Assembly: GCF_011039075.1 (NCBI RefSeq)
Contig: NZ_JAAKEG010000003.1
Span: forward strand, 1-64,000
Length of the DNA: 64,000 bases
Direction: 5' to 3'
Source: Adlercreutzia sp. ZJ304
GTDB taxonomy: Bacteria; Actinomycetota; Coriobacteriia; Coriobacteriales; Eggerthellaceae
Position 1 is the first letter of the stretch. Each line of letters starts with the position of its first letter. Made by a program: the position numbers and the translations under genes. Below are positions 44,038 to 52,997 of the stretch, one piece after another. The notes beneath the pieces are model-generated. The model saw nothing but the letters and a program-made list of their open reading frames with translations, had not been told where the DNA came from and did no database searches.

Positions 44038-45675
44038 ATGTGGGGCGCTATGATAGATGCTGTTGACGAAAAGTTACGCCGCCGCGCAGAAGAAGACCGG
44101 CTAGCTGCAGACATATTGGAGGAATGTCGCGTTCAGCTGATGCTAAAGTTCCGCTTTCTAGATTTGGCGCTTTGGCGAATGTCGCTTCAGCCGGTGCGGG
44201 CTGGCGGTGCGTATCCGCTGGCTACGAACGGGCACATAGTGGCGCTTGAGGCTTTGCGTGTTATAGCCAGATTCAATCAGTCGTTCAATGAAGTTGTGCG
44301 CGACTACTTGCATATGGTTCTACACTGCATATTTAGGCATCCGTACAACGCCGATCATAAAGACCGCGAGGCGTGGAATTTAACTTGCGACATTATTGTT
44401 GAAAGTGTGGCTATGGATATGTGCGCTGGTCGCTTTTCCAGCGAAGACGATACGGCGCGCAAAGAGGCGCTAAGCAAGATTAGGCTAATGGCGGGCGACA
44501 TGCTGCCGGGAAAAGTATATTCGCTTGTTCATAATATGGTGCAAACTCCTGCGGGGCAGCAGTATCGCGGGCTTGGGCGTAGCACCCTAAATGAATGGCA
44601 TGCGCTGTTTGAGCGCGACGAACATGCTGCTTGGCCCGCTATGGGCGATACGGACAATAAATCCGTTGAGAATGTTCCGGAAAAATATTCAGAGGATGAA
44701 AGCAGTAATAATGAACAAGCTGCATCTTCTGTTGAAGAATTGCTAAATGCCGAGCAGCTTCCTGAAAGCATGCGCGAGCAGATGCAAGATCTAGAAAGTC
44801 GCGGGGAAGACGAGGGAAGCGAAGGTGGCGGCGAAGACGACTCTGCTGAAACCGAATTGGCTGCAGAGCAGATGCCTTATTCGCACGAAGATCAAGGCGC
44901 AGATCCTATGGGCAATTTCCAAGATAATGAAGAGCGAGAAGATGACGCAAAGGAATGGGAAGAAATAAGCAAGCAAATAGCGATGAATTTGGACACTTTT
45001 AGCAAGGAGTGGGGCGAAGAGACAAATAGCTTCATGCAAAATTTATCGCTTGTTAACCGCAAACAGTACGACTACTCCGAATTTTTGCGGCAATTTATGG
45101 TGCAAAACGAAGAAATACTAGTAAACCCCGATGAGTTTGACTATGTCTATTACACCTACGGGATAGATTTGTATGGAAATATGCCGCTAATTGAGCCGCT
45201 GGAATATAAGGAAACCGACCGTATTCGCGATTTTGTTATAGCGATAGACACGTCGGAGTCGGTTAAGGGCGATTTGGTGCGTCGTTTTGTGCAACATACT
45301 TTCGACATTCTGAAAAGTTCGCAAGACTATGCGACCGATGTAAACATACATGTAATACAAAGCGATTCTCGCTTGCAGGAGGATATGGTTATACGCGATA
45401 TGCGCGATGTTGATGCGCTGATGGAGCGCTTTAAGGTGCGTGGTTTTGGTGGAACCGATTTTCGCCCTGTGTTTGACTATGTGCAGGGCATGCGCGACTC
45501 CGGCAAGCTTACCGATATGCGCGGATTGATATATTTTACAGATGGGCTGGGCACATTCCCGGATGCTCCGCCCGATTTTGATGCAGCGTTTGTTTTTGTG
45601 GAAGATGAGGCGCGCGAAATTCCTGCCGTGCCGCCTTGGGCAATTAAGCTAGTTGTAAAGGAAGAGACGTTATGA
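44038..45675 (+). CDS. DUF2201-type VWA protein
   Basis: About 545 residues; the ATG at 44050, behind GGGG, is an alternative start. The N-terminal third resembles the metallopeptidase-like domain of DUF2201, with spaced histidines in YLHMVLHCIFRHPYNADH near residue 100. A long Glu/Asp/Ser-rich linker (about 215-320) follows. The C-terminal VWA domain has the MIDAS motif VIAIDTSESVKGD near residue 402 and GGTDFRPVFDYV. Such proteins pair with MoxR ATPases in protein-complex or metal-centre assembly. Its last codons overlap the MoxR start. Confidence 0.82.
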   Translation: MWGAMIDAVDEKLRRRAEEDRLAADILEECRVQLMLKFRFLDLALWRMSLQPVRAGGAYPLATNGHIVALEALRVIARFNQSFNEVVRDYLHMVLHCIFRHPYNADHKDREAWNLTCDIIVESVAMDMCAGRFSSEDDTARKEALSKIRLMAGDMLPGKVYSLVHNMVQTPAGQQYRGLGRSTLNEWHALFERDEHAAWPAMGDTDNKSVENVPEKYSEDESSNNEQAASSVEELLNAEQLPESMREQMQDLESRGEDEGSEGGGEDDSAETELAAEQMPYSHEDQGADPMGNFQDNEEREDDAKEWEEISKQIAMNLDTFSKEWGEETNSFMQNLSLVNRKQYDYSEFLRQFMVQNEEILVNPDEFDYVYYTYGIDLYGNMPLIEPLEYKETDRIRDFVIAIDTSESVKGDLVRRFVQHTFDILKSSQDYATDVNIHVIQSDSRLQEDMVIRDMRDVDALMERFKVRGFGGTDFRPVFDYVQGMRDSGKLTDMRGLIYFTDGLGTFPDAPPDFDAAFVFVEDEAREIPAVPPWAIKLVVKEETL

Positions 45676-48041
45676 TGAACATCACTCAGGCGAAGCAGCA
45701 AATTAAAGATACGGTAGAGGCGTATTTGCAGCGCGATGAAGCTGGCGTTTTCGCCATAGCGCCTGTACATCAGCGTCCTGTGTTTTTGCTGGGTGCGCCG
45801 GGAATTGGCAAAACTGCCATTATGGAGCAAGTGGCGCGCGAACTGGGAATTGGTTTGGTGTCTTACTCTATGACGCACCACACGCGCCAAAGTGCTCTAG
45901 GTTTGCCGCGCATTGAGCGCCGCAGCTTTGAGGGCTTAGATTTTGAAGCATCGGAATATACGATGAGCGAAATAGTGGCTGCAATATACGACTATATGGA
46001 GCGTACTGGGCTTAGAAGCGGCATTCTGTTTTTGGATGAAATTAACTGCGTTTCCGAAACGCTGTATCCGTCTATGCTGCAATTCTTGCAATTCAAAACG
46101 TTTGGCAAGCATAAGGTGCCGGCGGGTTGGGTTGTTGTGTGCGCGGGCAATCCGCCGGAATACAACCGTAGTGTGCACGAATTTGACATAGTAACGCTTG
46201 ACCGTCTTCGCGAAATAGATGTGCAACCCGACTATAGTGCGTGGCGCGAATATGCTGTGGGACGGGGTCTGCATCCGGCTGTTACCACTTTTTTGGAAGC
46301 GAAGAAAGATTGCTTCTATAAGGTTGAGAGCAAGCCAGGCGGTGGTAAGTCGTTTGTGACGGCGCGTGGTTGGGAAGATTTAGCTGACCTTATTGCGCTG
46401 TACGAGCGCATGGAAAAGCCCGTCGATCGCGATTTGTTCGAGCAGTTCTTGCGCGATGATGAGGTATGCGATCAATTCAGTGTGTACTATGCGCTGTTCC
46501 AAAAGTATCGCAGCGATTATCAGGTAGATTCCATTTTGGCAGGCGAAGCTAGCGATACTATTCGCGCACGGGCGCGTGACGCTGCATTTGACGAGCGAGT
46601 AGCGCTTTTAGGTCTGCTGTTTGATGCGCTTGGCGACAGTTGTGCTGACACGTTGCAGCTGGAAGATGTTTGCATGCGTTTGCGAGATGTTCTGCGTGAA
46701 GCTAAGCCGGAACTGTTAGATGGGGCTTCCGCTGATGAGGCGCTTGGTGGGCGAATTGCGCATATTGAATCTGACCTTGCCCGTCGAGAAGATGCTGGTA
46801 CGGTATCGATTTCTGAAATAAAACGCGAGCGATTGGTTATAGGAATACTGAAGGCGTTTTTGGCTGAGTGCGTATTGCAGCAGACTCCAAGTGGTCAAGC
46901 AGCTTTTCGCACTATAGAGGCTGCATACAAAGCAGAAGTAGCGAAAGTTCAGCCGGCGATAAATGAGGCTAGCGCCAAGATGGATCGCGCTTTTGAATTT
47001 GTTGATGGCACAATGGGCAATCGCGAAATGCTGGTGTTTTTGGCAGAACTGACTACGCGGCGTGCTACTACTCAATTTGTATCGCACTACGGAAACGATA
47101 TGTATTACAAGTTCAACGAAAATTTGCAGGTTGATGCTTCGCGTGCAGGGCTATATGACAGAGTGGAAAAATTAAACAATCTGGATGAGGGCGATGCTGA
47201 GGCTGCCAAGCCTGCTGCAGCCACCGGACCTGCTGAAGTTGCCAAGCCTGTTGCAGCCGCCGGGGCTACCGAAGTTGCCAAGCCTGTTGTAGCCACCGGG
47301 GCTGCCACACAAGCAGTTTCCGCTTCTGTATCTAAATCTTCCACAGACACGGCTGCGCTGGCGGAGCACTACGCCAACAAAGAATTCGAATATGGCTTTG
47401 CGTCGGTATGTAAAATGCTGCTTCCCGCAAGCGAATTGAAAGGCAAGCGCGTGTTAGATGTAGGCAGTAGGCGCGGGCGCGGGGTGTACAAGCTAAGCAG
47501 CATGGTCGGCAACGAAGGTCATGCGATTGGCATAGATTGGAGTCCGTCTTATGTGCAGGAATCTATTGATGGCATGAGCCGCGCTTGGCACGATAGCGGG
47601 CTTAAGGGCAACAATATGGAATTTCACGTGGCTTACCCGGAGGATTTAATTTCTGCGGGAATTGGCACGTCTACGATAGATGCCGTGTACATAAATAATG
47701 TTGTAACTCTGTTGTACGATCAGCAGCAGGCATTGCGTGAATTTGGGCGCGTGTTGAAGCCGGGCGGGCTGTTAATACTGGAAACGGTGTTTGCCGACCG
47801 CAGCCGCAATGAAGCTGTCGTGGAAGCCGCGCGTGAAATTGGCAACAGCATTCAGGCTGCACACACTGAAGCTGAAAACTTGGCATGGTTAGAAGCTGCT
47901 GGTTTTGACACGCCAAGTATTGAAGATGAATACGAGGTAGCTGCCAATTTAGGATACAAAGCAGGTGAAACTGTAGATACCGTTTTAGATGATGAAGACG
48001 TGCACTATAAAGCGGTAAGTTTATACGTGCGTAAAAAATAG
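45672..48041 (+). CDS. MoxR AAA+ ATPase fused to a SAM-dependent methyltransferase
   Basis: 789 residues in three parts. Residues 1-505 are a MoxR-type AAA+ ATPase: Walker A GAPGIGKTAIMEQ near residue 40, Walker B GILFLDEINCV near 118, sensor VVCAGNPPEYNRSV, and an Arg region DRLREIDVQPDY. Residues 507-560 are an Ala/Pro/Val linker with three near repeats of AEVAKPVxAxGA. Residues 570-789 are a class I methyltransferase with motif I RVLDVGSRRGRGVYKLSSMVG near 593 and GRVLKPGGLLILET, somewhat like the ArsM group. The frame is continuous, so the fusion is real in this sequence. Confidence 0.85.
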   Translation: MMNITQAKQQIKDTVEAYLQRDEAGVFAIAPVHQRPVFLLGAPGIGKTAIMEQVARELGIGLVSYSMTHHTRQSALGLPRIERRSFEGLDFEASEYTMSEIVAAIYDYMERTGLRSGILFLDEINCVSETLYPSMLQFLQFKTFGKHKVPAGWVVVCAGNPPEYNRSVHEFDIVTLDRLREIDVQPDYSAWREYAVGRGLHPAVTTFLEAKKDCFYKVESKPGGGKSFVTARGWEDLADLIALYERMEKPVDRDLFEQFLRDDEVCDQFSVYYALFQKYRSDYQVDSILAGEASDTIRARARDAAFDERVALLGLLFDALGDSCADTLQLEDVCMRLRDVLREAKPELLDGASADEALGGRIAHIESDLARREDAGTVSISEIKRERLVIGILKAFLAECVLQQTPSGQAAFRTIEAAYKAEVAKVQPAINEASAKMDRAFEFVDGTMGNREMLVFLAELTTRRATTQFVSHYGNDMYYKFNENLQVDASRAGLYDRVEKLNNLDEGDAEAAKPAAATGPAEVAKPVAAAGATEVAKPVVATGAATQAVSASVSKSSTDTAALAEHYANKEFEYGFASVCKMLLPASELKGKRVLDVGSRRGRGVYKLSSMVGNEGHAIGIDWSPSYVQESIDGMSRAWHDSGLKGNNMEFHVAYPEDLISAGIGTSTIDAVYINNVVTLLYDQQQALREFGRVLKPGGLLILETVFADRSRNEAVVEAAREIGNSIQAAHTEAENLAWLEAAGFDTPSIEDEYEVAANLGYKAGETVDTVLDDEDVHYKAVSLYVRKK

Positions 48042-48156
48042 ACAGCAAAGATGACAGGGCGGGGAGGCAGCACTTAGCTTGAAAAGCGATTAAACATGTG
48101 TAATCCAAAAAATCAATTGCATAACGCCCGATTACGTACTTATGGAAGGTTTTCCC

Positions 48157-48313
48157 ACAAAAATGGTCAAAACTTCCAGCTTTTCACAGTCAGAAAGGGC
48201 AAATAGCTCTCATTGGTGCGTCGCCAAATGCTGTTTGCCCAGTGTCCTCCACAATTCAGTTAAGCAATTCGGTCTTTCGACTGTGGAAAGTCGAACTTTT
48301 TGACCATTTTTGT
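48157..48313. repeat. Inverted-repeat element with ~40-bp arms
   Basis: The left arm (48157-48197, ACAAAAATGGTCAAAACTTC onward) and right arm (48274-48313, CTTTCGACTGTGGAAAGTCG onward) are near-perfect inverted copies around a 76-nt centre. The right arm matches positions 58-90 of this window. No ORF is inside. The rest of 48042-48443 shows no gene. It looks like a MITE-type element; transposition is not shown. Confidence 0.75.
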
Positions 48314-48443
48314 CAATTTATTTTCCTCGCACGATTTAGGGGATGACATTAACTCCGCTGTCATCTCCCCTAAACAAGCTAGACGATTGAGATTCGCGTA
48401 TATATGATGCAATGTAGCGATTTTTTGAGAAAAGAGGTGCCTG

Positions 48444-48902
48444 ATGGGTTCGTATGAGAAAGAACAAGAGCTAATAGCTGAGGGTAAAGCGCAGCGTGGA
48501 CAGACGGCGCTGGACTATTTTGCCGAATTGGATGCAGCGTTGCCCGAGGAAGCCTCGCGCCTGTCGCATCGCCCAGATTACAGCAAGACGCTGTTTGCGC
48601 CCGAAAATGACGACGTGTATCGCGAATTTTGCGCTTACGTCGATTTGCCCGAGCCGCGCTTTTTCGACGCAATAGAAAACCCTATGCAAGTAGATGGGCA
48701 CACAGCGGCTGAAATCTATTTCGCTATGAAAAGCAGCAATGATCGCATAATACAAATAGATGGCGCTGCCGTTTATAACATGATGATTAACTTGCGCAAT
48801 AAACCCGAAATATATAACAAGGTGCTTAAATTTCGCCCAACGTGCTATCAGGCAGGTTGTGGTGCAAAAGATGCAGCATTTGATGCCGGTTATTACGATT
48901 AA
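48444..48902 (+). CDS. Protein of unknown function
   Basis: 152 residues, soluble, acidic. There are no membrane segments and no family I recognise. The N-terminus is charged (MGSYEKEQELIAEGKAQRG). The middle has YSKTLFAPENDDVYREFCAYVDLPEPRF, and the C-terminus has RPTCYQAGCGAKDAAFDAGYY with two cysteines. An AGAGG site precedes the ATG. It stands alone between the inverted-repeat element and the trigger factor gene. Confidence 0.65.
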   Translation: MGSYEKEQELIAEGKAQRGQTALDYFAELDAALPEEASRLSHRPDYSKTLFAPENDDVYREFCAYVDLPEPRFFDAIENPMQVDGHTAAEIYFAMKSSNDRIIQIDGAAVYNMMINLRNKPEIYNKVLKFRPTCYQAGCGAKDAAFDAGYYD

Positions 48903-48989
48903 CTTTAACTATGCAGCAGTCTTGTAATGCCTAATGATGGTATGTGTGAGATACTATCTTGAGCAGAAATTTTCAAGTTAGGAGCTGTT

Positions 48990-50297
48990 TTGCAGGTTAA
49001 GGATATTGCTCGAGAAGATGATGGCACCCAGCAAGAAGCGGTGCTTACTATAGTCGCGTCTGCTGATGAAGTGAAGGCGGCAACTGATGAATTCTTCAAA
49101 CAGATAAGCCAGCGCGAAATACCGGGCTTTCGGAAAGGTAAAGCTCCTCGTGCGGTGCTGGAGCAGCAGGTAGGCGGGCACGCGAATGCTATGGGCGGCG
49201 TGGCTGAGGTTCTTATTAACGAGAATGCGTTTGCCGCAATTGATGGCACGGGTGTCATATTTTTGGATGAGCCTTCGTTTAATGTTGATGAAGTACCCGA
49301 AGAAGGTGCGACTTTTACGTTCACCGTTTCGGGACCAGTTGCACCAGTAATGCAACTTACAAGCTATGATCCGGTTGCTATAGAAATGCCTTCCGAAGAA
49401 GTTACGGAAGACGATGTAGAGCAGCAAATAAAACAGATACAAGACCACTATCATACATTCCAAGATATAGAAGATGCTGATCATACTGCTGAAATGGGCG
49501 ACTATGTGCGAGCAGTTATGACTATATCGAAGAACGCTGATGGCAGATTGGTGTCGGGTATACGCAATACCAAGCGCATGATTGGCTTGGGCGAGGGCAC
49601 TATGCCGAAATCCTTTGACGAAAGACTGATCGGTGCGAAAGCTGGCGACGATTTAGAGTTCGATTTTGAGGCGAAGAATGCGGACGGCACATCCGACTAT
49701 GGCGATGGCGACCTTCATGCAGAAGTGCATATAGAGGGCTTTCGCAAGATGGTTCTTCCCGAATTGGATGATGCGTTTGCGGCAAAGTTGGGTTGCGCCG
49801 ACATGGAAGACCTGCGTAAGCAAATGCGCACAAATATAGGCATGCAGAAGGCACAAGAGCTTCCCAAACTAAAGGTTGACCGCGCTATTGATGCAGCCAC
49901 ACAGCGCTTAGATGGCGAGGTGCCTGATTATTTTGTAGATTTCGTTCGTCAGGATGTCGGGCATGAATTCATGCAGAATTTGAAAGAGCAAGGGGTAGAT
50001 CTGCAGCAGTGGATGCTGCAGAATTCTGTAGATGGCGACGCTATGAAAGAAGATATTGCACGCGAAGCCGAGCGCAGAGCTGCTATAGACTGCACGCTAG
50101 AGGCTATATTTGCGCACAATAACTGGGAAATAACCGATGCCGATATAGATGAATTATTCGAAGGCGAGAAGGATGCACAGGCTACGCGCAAATCTTGGGA
50201 GGATGCGAATCGCACAGCTGATTTGTACAAGATGGCACGCAGATCTAAGGCGGCTCAATGGCTTGCCGATACAGCAGAGGTAACAGTTGTTGAATAG
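48990..50297 (+). CDS. tig: Trigger factor
   Basis: 435 residues from a TTG with AGGAG seven nt upstream. The ribosome-binding domain carries GFRKGKAPRAVLEQQ near residue 48. The PPIase domain (GDYVRAVMTISKNADG to EVHIEGFRKMVLPELDDAFAAKLG) and a helical C-terminal arm follow. It binds nascent chains at the exit tunnel. A second PPIase follows, but clpP/clpX, often next to tig, are not here. Confidence 0.93.
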   Translation: MQVKDIAREDDGTQQEAVLTIVASADEVKAATDEFFKQISQREIPGFRKGKAPRAVLEQQVGGHANAMGGVAEVLINENAFAAIDGTGVIFLDEPSFNVDEVPEEGATFTFTVSGPVAPVMQLTSYDPVAIEMPSEEVTEDDVEQQIKQIQDHYHTFQDIEDADHTAEMGDYVRAVMTISKNADGRLVSGIRNTKRMIGLGEGTMPKSFDERLIGAKAGDDLEFDFEAKNADGTSDYGDGDLHAEVHIEGFRKMVLPELDDAFAAKLGCADMEDLRKQMRTNIGMQKAQELPKLKVDRAIDAATQRLDGEVPDYFVDFVRQDVGHEFMQNLKEQGVDLQQWMLQNSVDGDAMKEDIAREAERRAAIDCTLEAIFAHNNWEITDADIDELFEGEKDAQATRKSWEDANRTADLYKMARRSKAAQWLADTAEVTVVE

Positions 50298-50342
50298 CCC
50301 TAGCGGATATTTGCTAAGCGATCATACAAAGGAGAAATGAAC

Positions 50343-50864
50343 ATGCAGATAGGGTCTACAGTAACACTTATTTATACAGGCAAAACTGACGAAGGCGAAG
50401 TGTTTGGTTACGCCGATGCTGAAAATCCGATGAAATTCCAAACCGGAATGGATATGGTTATAGATGGCTTTGAGCGCGAAATTCTAGCTATGGAAGGCAT
50501 TGCTGGCGAAAAAAAGACTTTCACAGTTGACCAATATGATGCCTATGGTGAATATTTAGACAATTTTGTACAACAGGTTCCGCTAGAGCAAGTGCCTAGG
50601 GGCAATGTGAAAGTTGGTCAGCGCATATGGATGTCTTCCAGCGATGATGGTGTACCTATGCCCGTTACGGTGCAAGCTGTAGAGAACGGCGTGGTAACGT
50701 TTGATATGAATCATCCGCTTGCGGGGAAAGATTTAACTTTCGAAATTGAGATTATCGAAATAGAGGATGCGCCGGAAAACTTTGTAAGCGCCAAGGAAAA
50801 AGCTGAACATATGAAACAGCAAAGCAAACTGCTAGGCGGCGATCAAGGCAACGACTTTAGATAA
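50343..50864 (+). CDS. SlyD-like FKBP peptidyl-prolyl isomerase
   Basis: About 173 residues. MQIGSTVTLIYTGKTDEGEVFGYA, then NPMKFQTGMDMVIDGFEREILAMEGIAGEKKTF, fits FKBP type. The flap insert (EYLDNFVQQVPLEQVP...VGQRIWMSSSDDGVP) is as in SlyD. It lacks the His-rich metal tail. I prefer the ATG at 50343, 8 nt after AAAGGAG; the ATG at 50337 is too close to that site. Likely co-expressed with tig, 46 nt upstream. Confidence 0.88.
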   Translation: MQIGSTVTLIYTGKTDEGEVFGYADAENPMKFQTGMDMVIDGFEREILAMEGIAGEKKTFTVDQYDAYGEYLDNFVQQVPLEQVPRGNVKVGQRIWMSSSDDGVPMPVTVQAVENGVVTFDMNHPLAGKDLTFEIEIIEIEDAPENFVSAKEKAEHMKQQSKLLGGDQGNDFR

Positions 50865-50874
50865 AGATAAAAAG

Positions 50875-50899
50875 AAGGGACTTCTGTTACAGTCCCTTT
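50875..50899 (+). terminator. Terminator after FKBP gene
   Basis: AAGGGACT (50875-50882) and AGTCCCTT (50891-50898) form a perfect 8-bp stem with an 8-nt loop; only three T residues follow, so strength is uncertain. Confidence 0.6.
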
Positions 50900-50936
50900 G
50901 GAAGAGCTGGCTATTTTGAGGCGGCTGAGCGTTCTT

Positions 50937-50981
50937 CTCTATTCCCAATTTTTACTATTTTTTGAGATTTTGGGAATAGAG
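50937..50981. repeat. 12-bp perfect inverted repeat
   Basis: CTCTATTCCCAA and TTGGGAATAGAG are exact inverted copies separated by a 21-nt T-rich stretch, between convergent genes. It may be a terminator for the minus-strand XRE gene or a trace of a mobile element. Confidence 0.5.
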
Positions 50982-51055
50982 ATTCGGATTCTCGCATGAA
51001 TTCCTATTTCGAGAAACGAAAGTAATTCAAAACATGAAATAGCGCCTGCGTCGAT

Positions 51056-51658
51056 CTACTTCTTCTGAGAAATGAAGAAGCCCTTTATCACGAGAAGGGC
51101 GAAGCAGACAATTCCTGCATACGGTTGCCTAGAGGCAATGAATGCCACAACACTTACGATTGAGAGAGCCATGCCCGCAGCAAGCAGGTGTCTGCTCCAT
51201 GTTGGCTTGCCTAAGTTGGTTGCGAGCAGCTCGAACGCACCTTCCAGAACCGTGGCACAGACAAGCGCCACGAACACGGCTTTAAGCCAAAAACTGACAC
51301 CTGTAAGGTCAAGCAATGCCACCGCAGCGGTAGAATCCGCGCCGTTGCCGAAGATGGGTATGAATAAAAGTACAACAAGGAGCACATCGAGCGCACCGCA
51401 AATGAGGGAACGATACCTGCTGGCAAATTCCTTCTTCTCTTCTTCTGCTGCCACGATGATATCGTTTGGACATATGAGCTCGTCTATCGACACGCAGAAG
51501 AATCGGGAAAGTTCCTTGAGCGAATCGATGCTAGGGTAGCCTCTGCCGGATTCCCATTTCGATACCGCCGTTCTGGAAACGTAAAGGGCGCAGGCGAGTT
51601 CCTCCTGCGTGAGCGATTTGCTCTTCCTTAGCTCTTGCAGTTTCTCGCTGAACTCCAT
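51056..51658 (-). CDS. XRE-family regulator with C-terminal membrane domain
   Basis: 200 residues from the ATG that has GGAGG 6 nt upstream. The first 60 are a Cro/CI-type HTH (FSEKLQELRKSKSLTQEELACALYVSRTAVSKWESGRGYPSIDSL). A linker and four hydrophobic segments follow. This membrane-tethered arrangement is common in Gram-positive bacteria next to transporter or phosphatase genes. The start is 3 nt after the PAP2 gene stop. Confidence 0.85.
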   Translation of the reverse strand: MEFSEKLQELRKSKSLTQEELACALYVSRTAVSKWESGRGYPSIDSLKELSRFFCVSIDELICPNDIIVAAEEEKKEFASRYRSLICGALDVLLVVLLFIPIFGNGADSTAAVALLDLTGVSFWLKAVFVALVCATVLEGAFELLATNLGKPTWSRHLLAAGMALSIVSVVAFIASRQPYAGIVCFALLVIKGFFISQKK

Positions 51659-51660
51659 CT

Positions 51661-52347
51661 TTATACCTCCGTATCCGGCTTGACCTTTCTGCGATCTGCG
51701 AATGCAACAGCCGACAGGTACATCATGAACAACCCGATTGCCAGCAGAATAGCCCCAACGATATCCGTTGCCCAATGAACGCCTGCGACCAGCCGCCCGA
51801 GTACCATGAGAACCGAAAATGTAGCTGTAAATACCGTTGTGGCACCCCTAAGAACCGAGCTTTTCGCCCTACGGTCAACTTGGTACTTCAGCGTCGGCAT
51901 GACGCTTAGGACCAAAAGCGTTGTAGAAGAAGGATACGATGCCTCCATCATTGAGTCTATGGGTATGGGACGATAATTAATGGGAATTATCTCGAAGACC
52001 ACATATCCAAAGATGACGAGGATGTAATAGACGCCCAGCAAAAGAAGATCTGCATCTACTTGAAACAGACTCTTGCGCCTGATCAGCTGCACGGCACCCA
52101 GCGCACCGAAGCACAAACAGACTGCGATTGGCACGATGCCAAGCCAATCCGTAATCAGATAAACAAACATATGCACACCCGTCAGTTCATGAAACCACGT
52201 ATTGAACGTTGCGAAGCCGATGTTTGTCCCGTTCTGACCAATAGGCTGCACGTCTACACATTGGATCAGCGCGGTCCATAGCGCGAAGGCAACCAGCAGC
52301 GCCAGCCCTGCAAGCAATTCTCTTCTTCCTTGTGTTTTATTTGACAT
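51661..52347 (-). CDS. PAP2-like membrane protein with altered active site
   Basis: About 228 residues with six predicted helices, from the ATG behind AAGGAAG. Third PAP2 motif GRLVAGVHWATDIVGA is intact, with the nucleophile His. The second motif, usually PSxH, reads YPSSTT, so the acid His is Thr. The Lys of the first motif (KX6RP) appears to be Glu (EIIPINYRP). It may be a binding protein rather than a phosphatase. It is probably in an operon with the XRE gene, which follows it. Confidence 0.75.
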   Translation of the reverse strand: MSNKTQGRRELLAGLALLVAFALWTALIQCVDVQPIGQNGTNIGFATFNTWFHELTGVHMFVYLITDWLGIVPIAVCLCFGALGAVQLIRRKSLFQVDADLLLLGVYYILVIFGYVVFEIIPINYRPIPIDSMMEASYPSSTTLLVLSVMPTLKYQVDRRAKSSVLRGATTVFTATFSVLMVLGRLVAGVHWATDIVGAILLAIGLFMMYLSAVAFADRRKVKPDTEV

Positions 52348-52543
52348 GCGTGTCACTTCCTTTTGTCAGATTTTGATATGGGACCGAAGGTAGTAGGCAT
52401 TGGTGGGACCGAAAAGAGCCGCAATGTCACATTGTCGACACGTTCTGTGTCGTGCGCTGGGACCGGGCAGCTGGCACCGTAGTGGCAGCGGGCAGCTGTG
52501 CGGGCAACGGAGAATCATATGGTAGTTGGGCTTTGTTGTATCT

Positions 52544-52589
52544 ATGTCATCTCGACATGACATCTAAGATGCTGATATTCCATCTTAGA
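52544..52589. promoter_or_regulatory. Two abutting palindromes, likely operators
   Basis: ATGTCAT-CTCGAC-ATGACAT (52544-52563) has perfect 7-bp arms. TCTAAGATG-CTGATATTC-CATCTTAGA (52563-52589) has perfect 9-bp arms. They share one base and lie between the minus-strand PAP2-XRE pair and the plus-strand zinc-ribbon gene. The rest of 52348-52634 shows no gene. Confidence 0.5.
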
Positions 52590-52634
52590 ATGGTAGCAGT
52601 CGCGAGAATACGGGAATAAACTTTCCTTGAAGGT

Positions 52635-52997
52635 ATGAAAGATATGATTGGTCAGAACATTCTCTCGCTTGAGGCATTGCGCTTCAACGTGTCGAGGATG
52701 CCGTTGCGCAGTTTGAAAGGTTTGGGTGTGCGGTTAGCGAAAGGGTTCCGACCGATCCTGAGTGAGAGGATCTTGACTGTGGGATGTTGCAGCGTTTGTG
52801 GAACTGAGCTGGAGAAAGGGTACCTTTTCAGCACGAAGGATGGCGCTTTCAGCTTTGCCGACGAGGTGCCGGGCGCGTTGAATAACGCGCGGAATGCCCC
52901 GGGATTCACGGAAGTGACCAGCCTCAAGGTTGGTGGGCGCACCTCTGTACCCGCAGAGATATGTCGGAAATGCGGAACGCTTCTGATCAGGTGTTAG
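52635..52997 (+). CDS. Zinc-ribbon protein (DUF6487-like)
   Basis: 120 residues. Two cysteine pairs, CCSVCGTELEKGYLFST and ICRKCGTLLIRC, would hold one zinc ion; the layout resembles the small DUF6487 zinc ribbons. The N-terminal 40 residues are basic (RFNVSRMPLRSLKGLGVRLAKGF). An internal ATG at 52644 is better spaced from AAGG. It overlaps the following methyltransferase gene by 37 nt if that gene's first start is used. Confidence 0.6.
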   Translation: MKDMIGQNILSLEALRFNVSRMPLRSLKGLGVRLAKGFRPILSERILTVGCCSVCGTELEKGYLFSTKDGAFSFADEVPGALNNARNAPGFTEVTSLKVGGRTSVPAEICRKCGTLLIRC

